From positions 21,496 to 85,495 of the forward strand of contig CAVPBZ010000030.1 of assembly GCA_963702235.1 (NCBI GenBank): a DNA stretch of 64,000 bases, given 5' to 3'. Origin of the DNA: PALSA-505 sp963702235 (lineage in GTDB: Bacteria; Actinomycetota; Actinomycetes; Streptosporangiales; Streptosporangiaceae). The translations under genes and the position numbers were made by a program. Below the pieces are notes generated by a model that was not told the DNA's origin, ran no database searches, and was given only the letters and a program-made list of their open reading frames with translations. Below, in pieces: positions 1 through 8,206 of this stretch. The first letter of the stretch is position 1; every line of letters begins with the position of its first letter.

Positions 1-858
1 CCGCCCCGCGGCGCCAAGGCGCAGGCCCGTGCCGTGCTCGACAAGATCGTGGCGGCCGCCAAGACGCGCATCTCCGCCCGCGAGCACCGGGAGAACCAGC
101 GCCGCAAGACCGCACTGGCCAGCTCGGCGCTGCCGGCCAAGCTGGCTGACTGCCGGACCGCGGACGACCGCAGCGAGCTGTTCATCGTCGAGGGTGACTC
201 CGCGCTCGGCACGGCGAAGCTGGCCAGGAACTCCGAGTTCCAGGCGCTGCTGCCGATCCGCGGCAAGATCCTCAACGTGCAGAAGTCCTCACTGGCCGAC
301 ATGCTGAAGAACGCCGAGTGCGCGTCGATCATCCAGGTGATCGGGGCCGGGTCCGGCGCGGCGTTCGACCTCGACGCCGCCCGCTACCAGCGCGTCATCT
401 TCATGGCGGACGCGGACGTGGACGGCGCGCACATCCGCACCCTGCTGCTCACGCTGTTCCATCGCTACCTGCGGCCGATGCTGGCCGCCGGGCGGGTGTT
501 CGCCGCGGTCCCGCCGCTGCACCGGATCGAGCTGTCCAGCCCGCGCAAGGGCCAGGACAAGTACCGCTACACCTACTCCGACGCCGAGCTCAACCGCACC
601 CTGCTCGAGCTCGAGCGCCGCGGCCAGCGCTGGAAGGAGCCGGTCCAGCGGTACAAGGGCCTCGGTGAGATGGACGCGTCCCAGCTGGCCGAGACCACCA
701 TGGATCCGCGCTTCCGCACCCTGCGCCGGATCAGGATCGAGGACACCGCCGCGGCGGCCGGCATGTTCGACCTGCTGATGGGCAGCGAGGTCGCCCCCCG
801 CCGCGACTTCATCGTCGGCGGTGCGGCCGAGCTCGATCTCTCCCGCATCGACATCTGA
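1..858 (+). CDS. parE: Type IIA DNA topoisomerase B subunit (ParE/GyrB2-like), 5' end outside window
   Basis: Only the C-terminal 285 residues are present; the reading frame is already open at base 1. The TOPRIM signature EGDSA (about residue 64 of the fragment), the metal-binding DADVDGAHI segment (about 136-144) and the GyrB-family C-terminal motif QRYKGLGEM are all visible. The variant EGDSALGTAKLAR differs from classical gyrase (EGDSAGGSAKQGR) and matches the second, topoisomerase-IV-like B subunit that actinomycetes carry beside gyrase. It would supply ATPase and TOPRIM functions to the ParC-like subunit encoded on the opposite strand at 14-16.6 kb, for decatenation of daughter chromosomes. 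Assignment to ParE rather than GyrB rests on this motif and on the nearby parC. Confidence 0.93.
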   Translation, partial: PPRGAKAQARAVLDKIVAAAKTRISAREHRENQRRKTALASSALPAKLADCRTADDRSELFIVEGDSALGTAKLARNSEFQALLPIRGKILNVQKSSLADMLKNAECASIIQVIGAGSGAAFDLDAARYQRVIFMADADVDGAHIRTLLLTLFHRYLRPMLAAGRVFAAVPPLHRIELSSPRKGQDKYRYTYSDAELNRTLLELERRGQRWKEPVQRYKGLGEMDASQLAETTMDPRFRTLRRIRIEDTAAAAGMFDLLMGSEVAPRRDFIVGGAAELDLSRIDI

Positions 859-1072
859 ATTTCTCCCGAACGGCTCCGCGGGGGGGCACTCACTCGTCCG
901 GTTGACTATCGGCTACACCGAACGTCACCCTCCCGAGCAAGTGCCCCCCTTGACACATCAGGGCGGGGGACGCCCACCCGGTGAGCCGGCTGTCGGTTGC
1001 GCCGAACGTCGCGGTCCGGATACATGGTGCTCTGGCACGCCTGGGTGCGTGCGGCGGTTTCTTGGAGGTGTG

Positions 1073-2185
1073 ATGTCCGTCGAGCCGGATGTTGGAGATC
1101 CCTCTCGCCCCGAGGTGATCATGCTGGAGTCGGTGCCGGGGTTCGTGGTGTTTGACCTGCCGGGGGCGGCGGTGTCGGCCGGGGGGACGCGGCTGGCACC
1201 GGATGTCACGGTGGCTGAGGTGGCGCTGCTGGCCCGGGCGATGACGTATAAGTTCGCGGCGCTGGGCGAGCGGGTCGCTGGCGCGAAGGCTGGGGTGGTG
1301 GGTGACCCGGCTGACGCCGCCGCACGGGCCGGCCAGATGGCCCGGTACTGCGCGGAGATCCGGCCGCTGGCCGATGCCGGCCGGTTCCTCACCGGGCCGG
1401 ACATGGGGACCTTCGAGGAGGACTTCGCGCCGCTGCGGGCGCGGCGCGCCGCGCCCGCGGCCATCAGCAGCTTGGTGGGTGACGTGCCGTTCGAGGATGT
1501 CCTGACCGGGTACGGCGTGGCCGCGGCCGCGGAGACTGCCCTGCGCGCCGGGCTGGGCGGCGGCTGGGAGGGCCGGTCGGTCGCGATCGAAGGATTCGGC
1601 AAGGTGGGCGGGGGCGTGGCCACCGAGGTAACCAGCCGCGGCGGCCGGGTCGCGGGCGTCTCCACCCTGGCCGGCTGCATCGCGGACCCGTCCGGGCTCG
1701 ATGTCGGGCGGCTGCTGGCGCTGCGCCGCGATCACGGCGATCAGTGCGTCGTTCACTACGGCCTGCCGGTCGGCCCGCCCGGCTGGCTGTTCAGCGCGGC
1801 CGGAGCCGACGTGATAGTTCCGGGCACCCGGCCGGGAGTGATCAGCAAGCAGGTCGCCGAGATGCTTCCGCCGGGCGTCCGGGTCGTCGCGCCCGCCGCC
1901 AACGTCCCTTACACCCGGCAGGGCGCCGAGGTCCTGCACCGGCGGGGCATACTGGCCCTGCCCGACTTCGTCTGCAACGCCGGCGCGGTGATCGGCTACC
2001 GGTCCGCCCCGCAGGCCACGCCAGGCCAGGTGCTCGCCGACACCCGCAACAGGATCACCGAGCTCATCCTCGACGCGCTCAGCGACCCGGCCGGACCGCT
2101 CGCGGGCGCCTGCAGTCGCGCGGCCAGGTTCCTGCGCAGCTGGCGGGATGACCCGCCCGCCCCGCCGTACGCGCCTGCACGCTGA
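1073..2185 (+). CDS. Glu/Leu/Phe/Val dehydrogenase family protein
   Basis: 370 residues starting at an ATG preceded by GGAGGT. The order is N-terminal dimerisation/catalytic domain, then a Rossmann domain with GFGKVG at about 174-179. Residues aligning with the leucine dehydrogenase lysine pair are visible (K60 in MTYK, K72 in AGAKAG) and the acidic residue lies in TGPDMGT (D110); the C-terminal CNAGAVIGY segment is also kept. The usual glycine-rich GGGK loop is degenerate (VAGAKAG), so it may act on an atypical substrate or weakly. Family role: NAD(P)-dependent oxidative deamination of an amino acid. It stands alone, with no obvious operon partner. The exact substrate cannot be read from sequence. 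Confidence 0.8.
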   Translation: MSVEPDVGDPSRPEVIMLESVPGFVVFDLPGAAVSAGGTRLAPDVTVAEVALLARAMTYKFAALGERVAGAKAGVVGDPADAAARAGQMARYCAEIRPLADAGRFLTGPDMGTFEEDFAPLRARRAAPAAISSLVGDVPFEDVLTGYGVAAAAETALRAGLGGGWEGRSVAIEGFGKVGGGVATEVTSRGGRVAGVSTLAGCIADPSGLDVGRLLALRRDHGDQCVVHYGLPVGPPGWLFSAAGADVIVPGTRPGVISKQVAEMLPPGVRVVAPAANVPYTRQGAEVLHRRGILALPDFVCNAGAVIGYRSAPQATPGQVLADTRNRITELILDALSDPAGPLAGACSRAARFLRSWRDDPPAPPYAPAR

Positions 2186-2343
2186 CCCGCCGCCGTCCGG
2201 TCCGGTCCGAAGAGAGCGGCCTCCAGCGGCGCCCTGGTCTCCCCAATGTGTGTGGGTTTCAACGTTCCGTGCCCGGAACCAAGCGATCTACCCTGCTGTC
2301 TGACCGCGCCGCCGGGCGCGGATGCGCTGGGGGAGGCTTGGCC

Positions 2344-5073
2344 ATGAATGTCCGCAACATCGTGATCGCTGGGGCACGCCGCCGCCGGGTGGTAGCCGCC
2401 TTGTCCGCCATCCTGGCCCCCACCTGGTTAGTGCTGGCACCCGCCGGGGTGAGCATGGCGGCGACGCCGGGCGGCGGCGCGCATAGTGATCGCGGGGCGG
2501 TGGCGGCACCGCGCCTGGCGCCCAGGAGCCTGGCCTCGATCCTGCGAGCCGACGGGACCCTTCGCGCTGCGGGAGTGTCGGGGAGCTTCAACCCCTCCGG
2601 GTACCGGATGGTACCGGGCCACCGCGGAGCCCCCCGGTTCGTGCGCGCGGCCGCGGGCACCAGCGCCTCCGCCGACACCAACTGGAACGACCGGTTCGGG
2701 CTTCCTGGGGTGCAAGGCGGGACAGTCAGTGCTGTTGTCGTGGACGGCAGTAACGTCTACGTGGGCGGAACGTTCACCTCAGCCGGTGACGCGCCCCACG
2801 CATATGTCGCCGAATGGGACGGCCAGGCCTGGCAGAACCTCTCCGGCGGGGTCGAAGGCGCGCCGAGCGGCGAGAACCCCGAGGTGGACGCGCTCGCCCT
2901 GAGCGGCAGCACCCTGTACGTGGGCGGAATCTTCACCACCGCCCGCAACGGCTCGACCGCGGTCACCGTCCATGACGTGGCCGCGTGGAATACCCAGACC
3001 AGTAGCTGGAGCGCCCTCGGGAGCGGGATCGCGGCCGGCAGCACGTGTAGTTTCTGCGTGGTCCGGGTCGAAGCCCTGGCCGTGTCGGGTTCCGCGGTGT
3101 TCGCCGCCGGCTCATTCGGCAAAGCCGGCACGGTGGCCGCCAACAGCATCGCCACCTGGAATGGCTCGGCGTGGAGCGCCCTGGGCAAGGGCTTGTACTC
3201 CTGCTCGATCTGCAGCCCCGTCCAGGCTGGCGACGTTCGGACCCTGGCCCTTTCCGGTTCCACGCTGTACGCCGGAGGTATCTTCCAGGACGCCGGCACC
3301 CTGGCCGCCGACAACGTGAACAACGTGGCCAGCTGGAACATGACCACCTCCACGTGGAGTGCCCTGGGCTCCGGGGTGGCCGCTGGCTTCCAGGGAGGCG
3401 TCTTCGCCCTGGCCATGGACGGCGGGAATCTCATTGCCGGCGGCGATTTCACCAAGGCCGGCTCGGTCGCTGTGAACTCCATCGCGGTCTGGTCGGGCTC
3501 AGCCTGGTCGGCTCTGGACGGATCCAGGTCCGGCGTCACCATCGGCACCGGCTCAGGTTCCTCGGAAGGGGTGGTGGACGCGCTGCTCGTGTCAGGGACG
3601 GCACTTTACGTCGGCGGTGACTTCGACCATCTGTCTCCCGGCGGCGTCCCGACCCAGGGGGGCCTGGCGTCGTTCAGCCTGAGCGCGCCCGCATGGACGG
3701 TGCTGCCGATGGAAGCCGCGACCGCCACCGTGAACAGTTTCGCCGCCAGCGCCACCTCGGCCGTCTACGTCGGCGGCTCGTTCGACACCGGCGGACCGCT
3801 CGCGAGCGGCCTTCTCGTGGACAACATCGGCGTGCTCACCGGCAGCACATGGTCGGCCCTGGGCCAGGGCGTCACCTACGGGGAAAACGGCCGGGGGTTC
3901 GGCCTCACCCTCGCTCACGGGCCGGCCGGAGAGTACGCGGGCGGCTGGTTCAACCAGGCCGGGTCCGTGCAGACCACCAGCATCGCCCTGTGGAACGGCA
4001 CGAACTGGCAGTCCATGGGGTCCGGTGTGGCCGGCGGTAACTCGCCGACCGGCCCGACGGTGCAGGCCATTGCGGTGTACAAAAACCAGGTCTTCATCGG
4101 TGGCGATTTCAGCTCGGTCAACGGCGTCAAGGCCGTCGATATCGCCGTGTACAGCAGCGGAGCCTGGCATCCGGTCGGCGGCGGGACCGACGGTGTCGTG
4201 CAAAGCCTCGCCGTCTCAGGCGGCTACCTGTACGCCGGCGGGTCGTTCACGAAAGCCGGCGGTTCGAGCGTCGGAGCACCGGTCGCCCGCTGGAAGCTGG
4301 GGACTTCGCTGGGCAGCCACACCGGCTGGTCCGCCCTCGGCCCCGTCTTCGGGGCAGGCGGCGTAACCGCCATCGCCTTCGACGGGAACTGGGTCATCCT
4401 GGGCGGCGATCTCGCCGACTGCGTCGTCGGCAGCCCCTGTGACAACGGCTCCACGATCGGCGCGACTCCCTGCGAGACGGCCTCTGGCTACGACATCAAC
4501 GGCCTCATCATGTGGAACACGCAGAATCCCGGGACCTGGTACTACCCGTTCGGCTGCGGGCTCACGGTAGGCAGCGGAGCAACGTCGACACCCGGCGACG
4601 TCACGGCCCTGCTGCTGGTCGGCACCACCCTGTACGTGGGCGGCTTCTTCGACCACGCGGGAATCTCCGGGGCCTCTCCCAACCAGGTGGCCGCCATGAA
4701 CATCGCCAGCCTCAACCTCAGTGTCCTGAATTCCACCAAGACCAAGTGGGCCAATCTAGGCACTGGTGTAGGCAACGACAACAACGGTGACTCGGTAGGT
4801 TCCCTGGCCACCGCCAGCAGCATCCTCTACGTCGGTGGATCCTTCAGCTCCGCCGGCGGGGTGCCGGCCACCGGCGTGGCCCAGTGGAATCTGCAGGCCC
4901 CCGGCTGGTCCGCACTGGGCAGCGGCCTCGGCTGCGTAACCGGCGATTGCACGGGCAGCTACGCCAACGCGGTGGACGCCGCGCCCGCTGGGATCTATGT
5001 CACCGGCAACTTCGGAATCGCTGGCGTTCAGGGCTCCGATAACTTCGCCCTCTGGACACCAGCCGGGAATTAG
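2344..5073 (+). CDS. Secreted protein made of about 14 Rax2-like/propeller repeats
   Basis: 909 residues. The chosen ATG follows a GGAGG and opens a signal peptide: a charged start with RRRR, a hydrophobic core, then an Ala-rich cleavage region near residue 38. From about residue 125 to the end the protein is a chain of 50-65-residue units built on the pattern LYVGGxFxxAG, then IAxWNGxxWSALGSG; I count about 14. This repeat resembles the Rax2/delta-type propeller repeats, and 14 would fit two seven-bladed propellers (inference). No catalytic motif, sortase signal or C-terminal anchor is seen, so it is probably released or cell-wall associated. A strong hairpin follows the stop. Function unknown. 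Confidence 0.8.
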   Translation: MNVRNIVIAGARRRRVVAALSAILAPTWLVLAPAGVSMAATPGGGAHSDRGAVAAPRLAPRSLASILRADGTLRAAGVSGSFNPSGYRMVPGHRGAPRFVRAAAGTSASADTNWNDRFGLPGVQGGTVSAVVVDGSNVYVGGTFTSAGDAPHAYVAEWDGQAWQNLSGGVEGAPSGENPEVDALALSGSTLYVGGIFTTARNGSTAVTVHDVAAWNTQTSSWSALGSGIAAGSTCSFCVVRVEALAVSGSAVFAAGSFGKAGTVAANSIATWNGSAWSALGKGLYSCSICSPVQAGDVRTLALSGSTLYAGGIFQDAGTLAADNVNNVASWNMTTSTWSALGSGVAAGFQGGVFALAMDGGNLIAGGDFTKAGSVAVNSIAVWSGSAWSALDGSRSGVTIGTGSGSSEGVVDALLVSGTALYVGGDFDHLSPGGVPTQGGLASFSLSAPAWTVLPMEAATATVNSFAASATSAVYVGGSFDTGGPLASGLLVDNIGVLTGSTWSALGQGVTYGENGRGFGLTLAHGPAGEYAGGWFNQAGSVQTTSIALWNGTNWQSMGSGVAGGNSPTGPTVQAIAVYKNQVFIGGDFSSVNGVKAVDIAVYSSGAWHPVGGGTDGVVQSLAVSGGYLYAGGSFTKAGGSSVGAPVARWKLGTSLGSHTGWSALGPVFGAGGVTAIAFDGNWVILGGDLADCVVGSPCDNGSTIGATPCETASGYDINGLIMWNTQNPGTWYYPFGCGLTVGSGATSTPGDVTALLLVGTTLYVGGFFDHAGISGASPNQVAAMNIASLNLSVLNSTKTKWANLGTGVGNDNNGDSVGSLATASSILYVGGSFSSAGGVPATGVAQWNLQAPGWSALGSGLGCVTGDCTGSYANAVDAAPAGIYVTGNFGIAGVQGSDNFALWTPAGN

Positions 5074-5091
5074 AGCGAAGACACCATTGCC

Positions 5092-5127
5092 GCGGCGGTA
5101 CCGGGCACAGGCGCCCGGTACCGCCGC
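5092..5127 (+). terminator. Perfect 15-bp hairpin after the repeat-protein gene
   Basis: The arms at 5092-5106 and 5113-5127 are exact reverse complements (GCGGCGGTACCGGGC) around a six-base loop. It begins 18 bases after the stop at 5073 and lies before the next start at 5167. There is no T tract, which is usual for high-GC actinobacterial terminators. Confidence 0.75.
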
Positions 5128-5166
5128 TGCACGCTGAGCAGAGTCCGGGACGTCTAGGATGCCGGC

Positions 5167-6078
5167 ATGCGCTTCAGCATCTGGCCGTCGCCGGCCCAGC
5201 CCTGGGAAGAGATTCACGAGCTCGTGGCGCACTGCGAGCGGACCGGGTGGGACGGCGCGTACTTCGCCGACCACTTCATGCCGAACGGCCCGGGCCCGGA
5301 ACCGCTGGACGGGGACACCCTCGAGTGCTGGTCGGTGATCACGGCGCTCGCCGCGCTGATCCCGCGGCTGCGGCTGGCGCCCCTCGTCACCAGCGTGACC
5401 TACCGGCACCCCGCGGTCCTGGCCAATATCGCGGCGGCGGTCAACCACATCAGCCACGGGCGGCTCACGCTCGGCGTTGGGGCCGGCTGGCAGGAGAACG
5501 AGCACGCCGCGTACGGCATCGAGCTCGGCACCGTGCGCGAGCGGATGGACCGGTTCGAAGAAGCGGTCCAGATCCTGCGCTCGCTGCTCAGCGAGCCCCG
5601 CACCACCTTCGCGGGCCAGTACTTCCGGCTGCGCGATGCGCCGAACCAGCCTGCCCCCGTGCAGGACCGGCTGCCGCTGCTGATCGGCGGCGCCGGCGAG
5701 CGGCGCACGCTGCGCATCGCGGCTCAGTACGCCGATGAGTGGAATTCCTGGACGACGCCGGAGGTGCTCGCGCACAAGATCTCGGTGCTGCGGGCGCATT
5801 GCGAGCAGGTGGGCCGTGACCCAGCGGAGATCCACGTCTCCACCCAGGCGGTGCTGTACCTGTTAACCGACAGGGAATGGCTCCGTGACAAGCGGCAGCA
5901 GCCGCCCGGTCGGCCGGTGATCGCCGGGACCCCCGCCGAGGTAGCCGGCATCGTCGCCCGGTACCAGGAGGCCGGCGCCGGCGAGCTCATCGTCCCGGAC
6001 GCCACCCTGGGCTCGCTGGCCCGCAAGAAAGACACCTGCGACCTGTTCATGCAGGAAGTCGCCCCTGCCTTCCGCTGA
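5167..6078 (+). CDS. LLM-class F420-dependent oxidoreductase
   Basis: 303 residues, beginning MRFSIWPSPAQPWEE. It has the luciferase-like TIM-barrel pattern: TGWDGAYFADHFMP near residue 27, RLRLAPLVTSVTYRHPAVLA in the middle of the first half, then GRLTLGVGAGWQENEHAAYG and RMDRFEEAVQILRSLL. Members of this family in actinobacteria use reduced coenzyme F420 (some use FMN) to reduce or oxidise diverse small molecules; the substrate is unknown. It is transcribed away from the hairpin that closes the upstream gene and converges with the SLOG gene, with only 32 bases between the stops. A second, frameshifted member lies at 21-22 kb. Confidence 0.88.
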   Translation: MRFSIWPSPAQPWEEIHELVAHCERTGWDGAYFADHFMPNGPGPEPLDGDTLECWSVITALAALIPRLRLAPLVTSVTYRHPAVLANIAAAVNHISHGRLTLGVGAGWQENEHAAYGIELGTVRERMDRFEEAVQILRSLLSEPRTTFAGQYFRLRDAPNQPAPVQDRLPLLIGGAGERRTLRIAAQYADEWNSWTTPEVLAHKISVLRAHCEQVGRDPAEIHVSTQAVLYLLTDREWLRDKRQQPPGRPVIAGTPAEVAGIVARYQEAGAGELIVPDATLGSLARKKDTCDLFMQEVAPAFR

Positions 6079-6110
6079 CCGCCTGCGCCAGCCTGGTCTC
6101 CGCCATGCCG

Positions 6111-8039
6111 CTAAGTCGGAGAGTCGATCAGCTGCTCCTGCATCCCCTCAAACCAGTTGGTGGTCTCGCCGAGGGTCACCCGGCGGACCTCGGCAATATG
6201 CATCCTGAGCTGCTCCATGTCCTTTGCTGAGTGGAGTGAGCCCTTGATCCTGGTGAGTTCTGCGGCCATGCGGCGGAAGCGCGCGTAGTGAAAACTGTGC
6301 CGCTGCTGACCGGCGTATCCATTAAAGGCCGCAGCAACGCTGGTCAGGGAGATGGCGAGAAAAGCCAGCATCGGCAGGATCAGGTTCCTGCCACTGTTAG
6401 GTACTCCCAGGAAAGACGGGAAATAATCTTTGAGTACGTGCAGGATCACGACCAGCACCGTGCCGAAAAGGGTAATCCGTATGATCCACTGGAGGATCCC
6501 GTCCCAGCGCAGGTGATCATCGCGCCTTCGCTCGTGGTAGGTGATCTGGCTGTCGATCCAGTCACTGATCAGGTAGTCACGCAGCCACGTCACATCGTGA
6601 TCCCGCAGATCCGGGTCCGGTCGGCGATCCCAGACACGCTCGATGACCGGTGCGAACCAGGGAGTCGAGCCTGGCTCTGACGACCAGGAGTACAGCCGTG
6701 CGAACCGGTCGAATTCCAGCCCGCTCGCCTTCTTGGGCGTGACGAGAGCGAGGTAGCGCCCGATGCGGAAGTACTCGCCCATGGCCCGCAGCGTCACCCA
6801 CCGATCCCGGCATTTCTTGCGCAGGTCAAGCGATTGCACGATCAGCAGGCTCACCAGCACGGCCGCTTCGAAGATCACCAGCAGCCGCCAGTACCCGTCA
6901 TAGGGGAACATGATCGCCGCGAATGCCCCGAGCGTCACCGCGGCTGACGCCGCGGCGTAGACGCCGATGTTCAGGCCCCTCAGCCTTCGCTGGTAGCGCT
7001 TCGCCAGCCCGTCAGCGATCACGTAGGCCGGGACGATCCAGCGCGCGTTGGAGTCCAGCAGCGCCTGACCGGCTGGCCCGGCTGCGGTGGCAGCACGCAC
7101 GTGTTCCGCGGCATCATGCCGTGCCCGCTCGTTGGCGCGCGCAGAGCGGTGCAGTTCCTCCAGCCGGGCCAGCCGCTCGACGAGGAACTCCTGAGCAGGC
7201 AGCGGTGGCCGGCCGCGCCCGGCGAGTACCGCCTGGGCCTGCGGCGACGAGAGAGTAACGGATCCCCGCACGGCTGTGCCCAGGTCAGCTTCTCCCTTTG
7301 CTGGGCCGGCGAGCAGCCAGGGGCCTGCTTCGTCCAGGACTGCCGTGGCCGTATTCGGCTGCTTGCTCCTGGCGACCGGGATCCAGACCACGGAGGTCCC
7401 GCGCTGCAGCGCGAGACGCACGATCCCGGCCGTCCCGCCTTCGCGTTCATTGTCGCTGCCGTCCCAGAGCGCAAAGAGCACGTCGCAATGCTCGACGACA
7501 TATTCACCGACGTCCCGGTACCAGGCGTCGCGCTGCGGCTGACCTGCAGGAGCCCCGGAGTGCAGCGGCCGGACCCACAGGGCGGCGTGCGTGAACCGGT
7601 CGAATTCGGCCTGCGACTGCGGGCTGGAGCAGTCGCTTCCCGGCTGGCCGTCATATCCCCGGTAGTAATCCAGCCGGAACGGTAGCGGCACGACAAGCTC
7701 GCTCGCCCGCTCGGACAACTCGGCGTCAGGATGGAGAACCAGGTCGGCAACCACCCGGTCGGCTCCCTCGGCGAGCGGGGAGACGATCCGGTAACCGAGC
7801 GTGGTGCCGCGGCGAGCCGACGCGCGTACCGTGCCCACCGGCCGCCTGGCCGTCTCCAGGATGCTCAGCACGCGGTGGAGTGCCTCAGCAGCCATGACGC
7901 GGACGTGCCTGGGATCAGCCATATCCCGATGACCCGTGACACCCACGCGGATAACTGGTCGCAGAGCCTCCAGATAACTTCGCGAAATGCATTCCGCATC
8001 GTCAGCACCGGCCGGATCCGGCGGCCCGTCTGCTGCCAT
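6111..8039 (-). CDS. SLOG-domain protein with four C-terminal TM helices (candidate effector)
   Basis: 642 residues. The start is the ATG ending at 8039, six bases after a strong GGGGGAG; longer upstream reading frame lacks coding character. Residues about 29-222 look like a SLOG (LOG/DprA-like Rossmann) nucleotide-binding domain: IRVGVTGHRDM, SPLAEGADR, HCDVLFALWDG and GGTAGIVRLA. A charged, probably helical linker (283-350) leads to two TM helices (about 357-378, 384-404), a 110-residue soluble insert, then two more (516-537, 552-573) and an amphipathic tail, resembling SLATT-type membrane effectors. It diverges from a TIR-WD40 gene across about 170 bp. Known: SLOG domains bind nucleotide-derived signals in conflict systems. 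Inferred: ligand-triggered membrane disruption. Confidence 0.72.
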   Translation of the reverse strand: MAADGPPDPAGADDAECISRSYLEALRPVIRVGVTGHRDMADPRHVRVMAAEALHRVLSILETARRPVGTVRASARRGTTLGYRIVSPLAEGADRVVADLVLHPDAELSERASELVVPLPFRLDYYRGYDGQPGSDCSSPQSQAEFDRFTHAALWVRPLHSGAPAGQPQRDAWYRDVGEYVVEHCDVLFALWDGSDNEREGGTAGIVRLALQRGTSVVWIPVARSKQPNTATAVLDEAGPWLLAGPAKGEADLGTAVRGSVTLSSPQAQAVLAGRGRPPLPAQEFLVERLARLEELHRSARANERARHDAAEHVRAATAAGPAGQALLDSNARWIVPAYVIADGLAKRYQRRLRGLNIGVYAAASAAVTLGAFAAIMFPYDGYWRLLVIFEAAVLVSLLIVQSLDLRKKCRDRWVTLRAMGEYFRIGRYLALVTPKKASGLEFDRFARLYSWSSEPGSTPWFAPVIERVWDRRPDPDLRDHDVTWLRDYLISDWIDSQITYHERRRDDHLRWDGILQWIIRITLFGTVLVVILHVLKDYFPSFLGVPNSGRNLILPMLAFLAISLTSVAAAFNGYAGQQRHSFHYARFRRMAAELTRIKGSLHSAKDMEQLRMHIAEVRRVTLGETTNWFEGMQEQLIDSPT

Positions 8040-8150
8040 GGTTGTCTCCCCCTGCACGGTCGGCGGCTGCCGCACCAGCGCCCAGGCCATCGTAGGCAGC
8101 CTGGCCCCGCCGCCGCAGGCGGCATCGCCGGCCTGGGTGCCTGCGGGTTC

Positions 8151-8197
8151 GGCAACACAATTGCAGGCGCGTAATCGTGGCGACATAATTGCAGGCG
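8151..8197. promoter_or_regulatory. Two 19-bp direct repeats in the SLOG/TIR divergent promoter region
   Basis: GGCAACACAATTGCAGGCG (8151-8169) and GGCGACATAATTGCAGGCG (8179-8197) match at 17 of 19 positions with a 28-bp period. They lie just before the TIR gene start and within the only intergenic space between the two divergent genes. Paired direct repeats in this place suggest a binding site for a shared regulator; no regulator gene is adjacent. Confidence 0.5.
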
Positions 8198-8206
8198 ATG
8201 CCTTTA

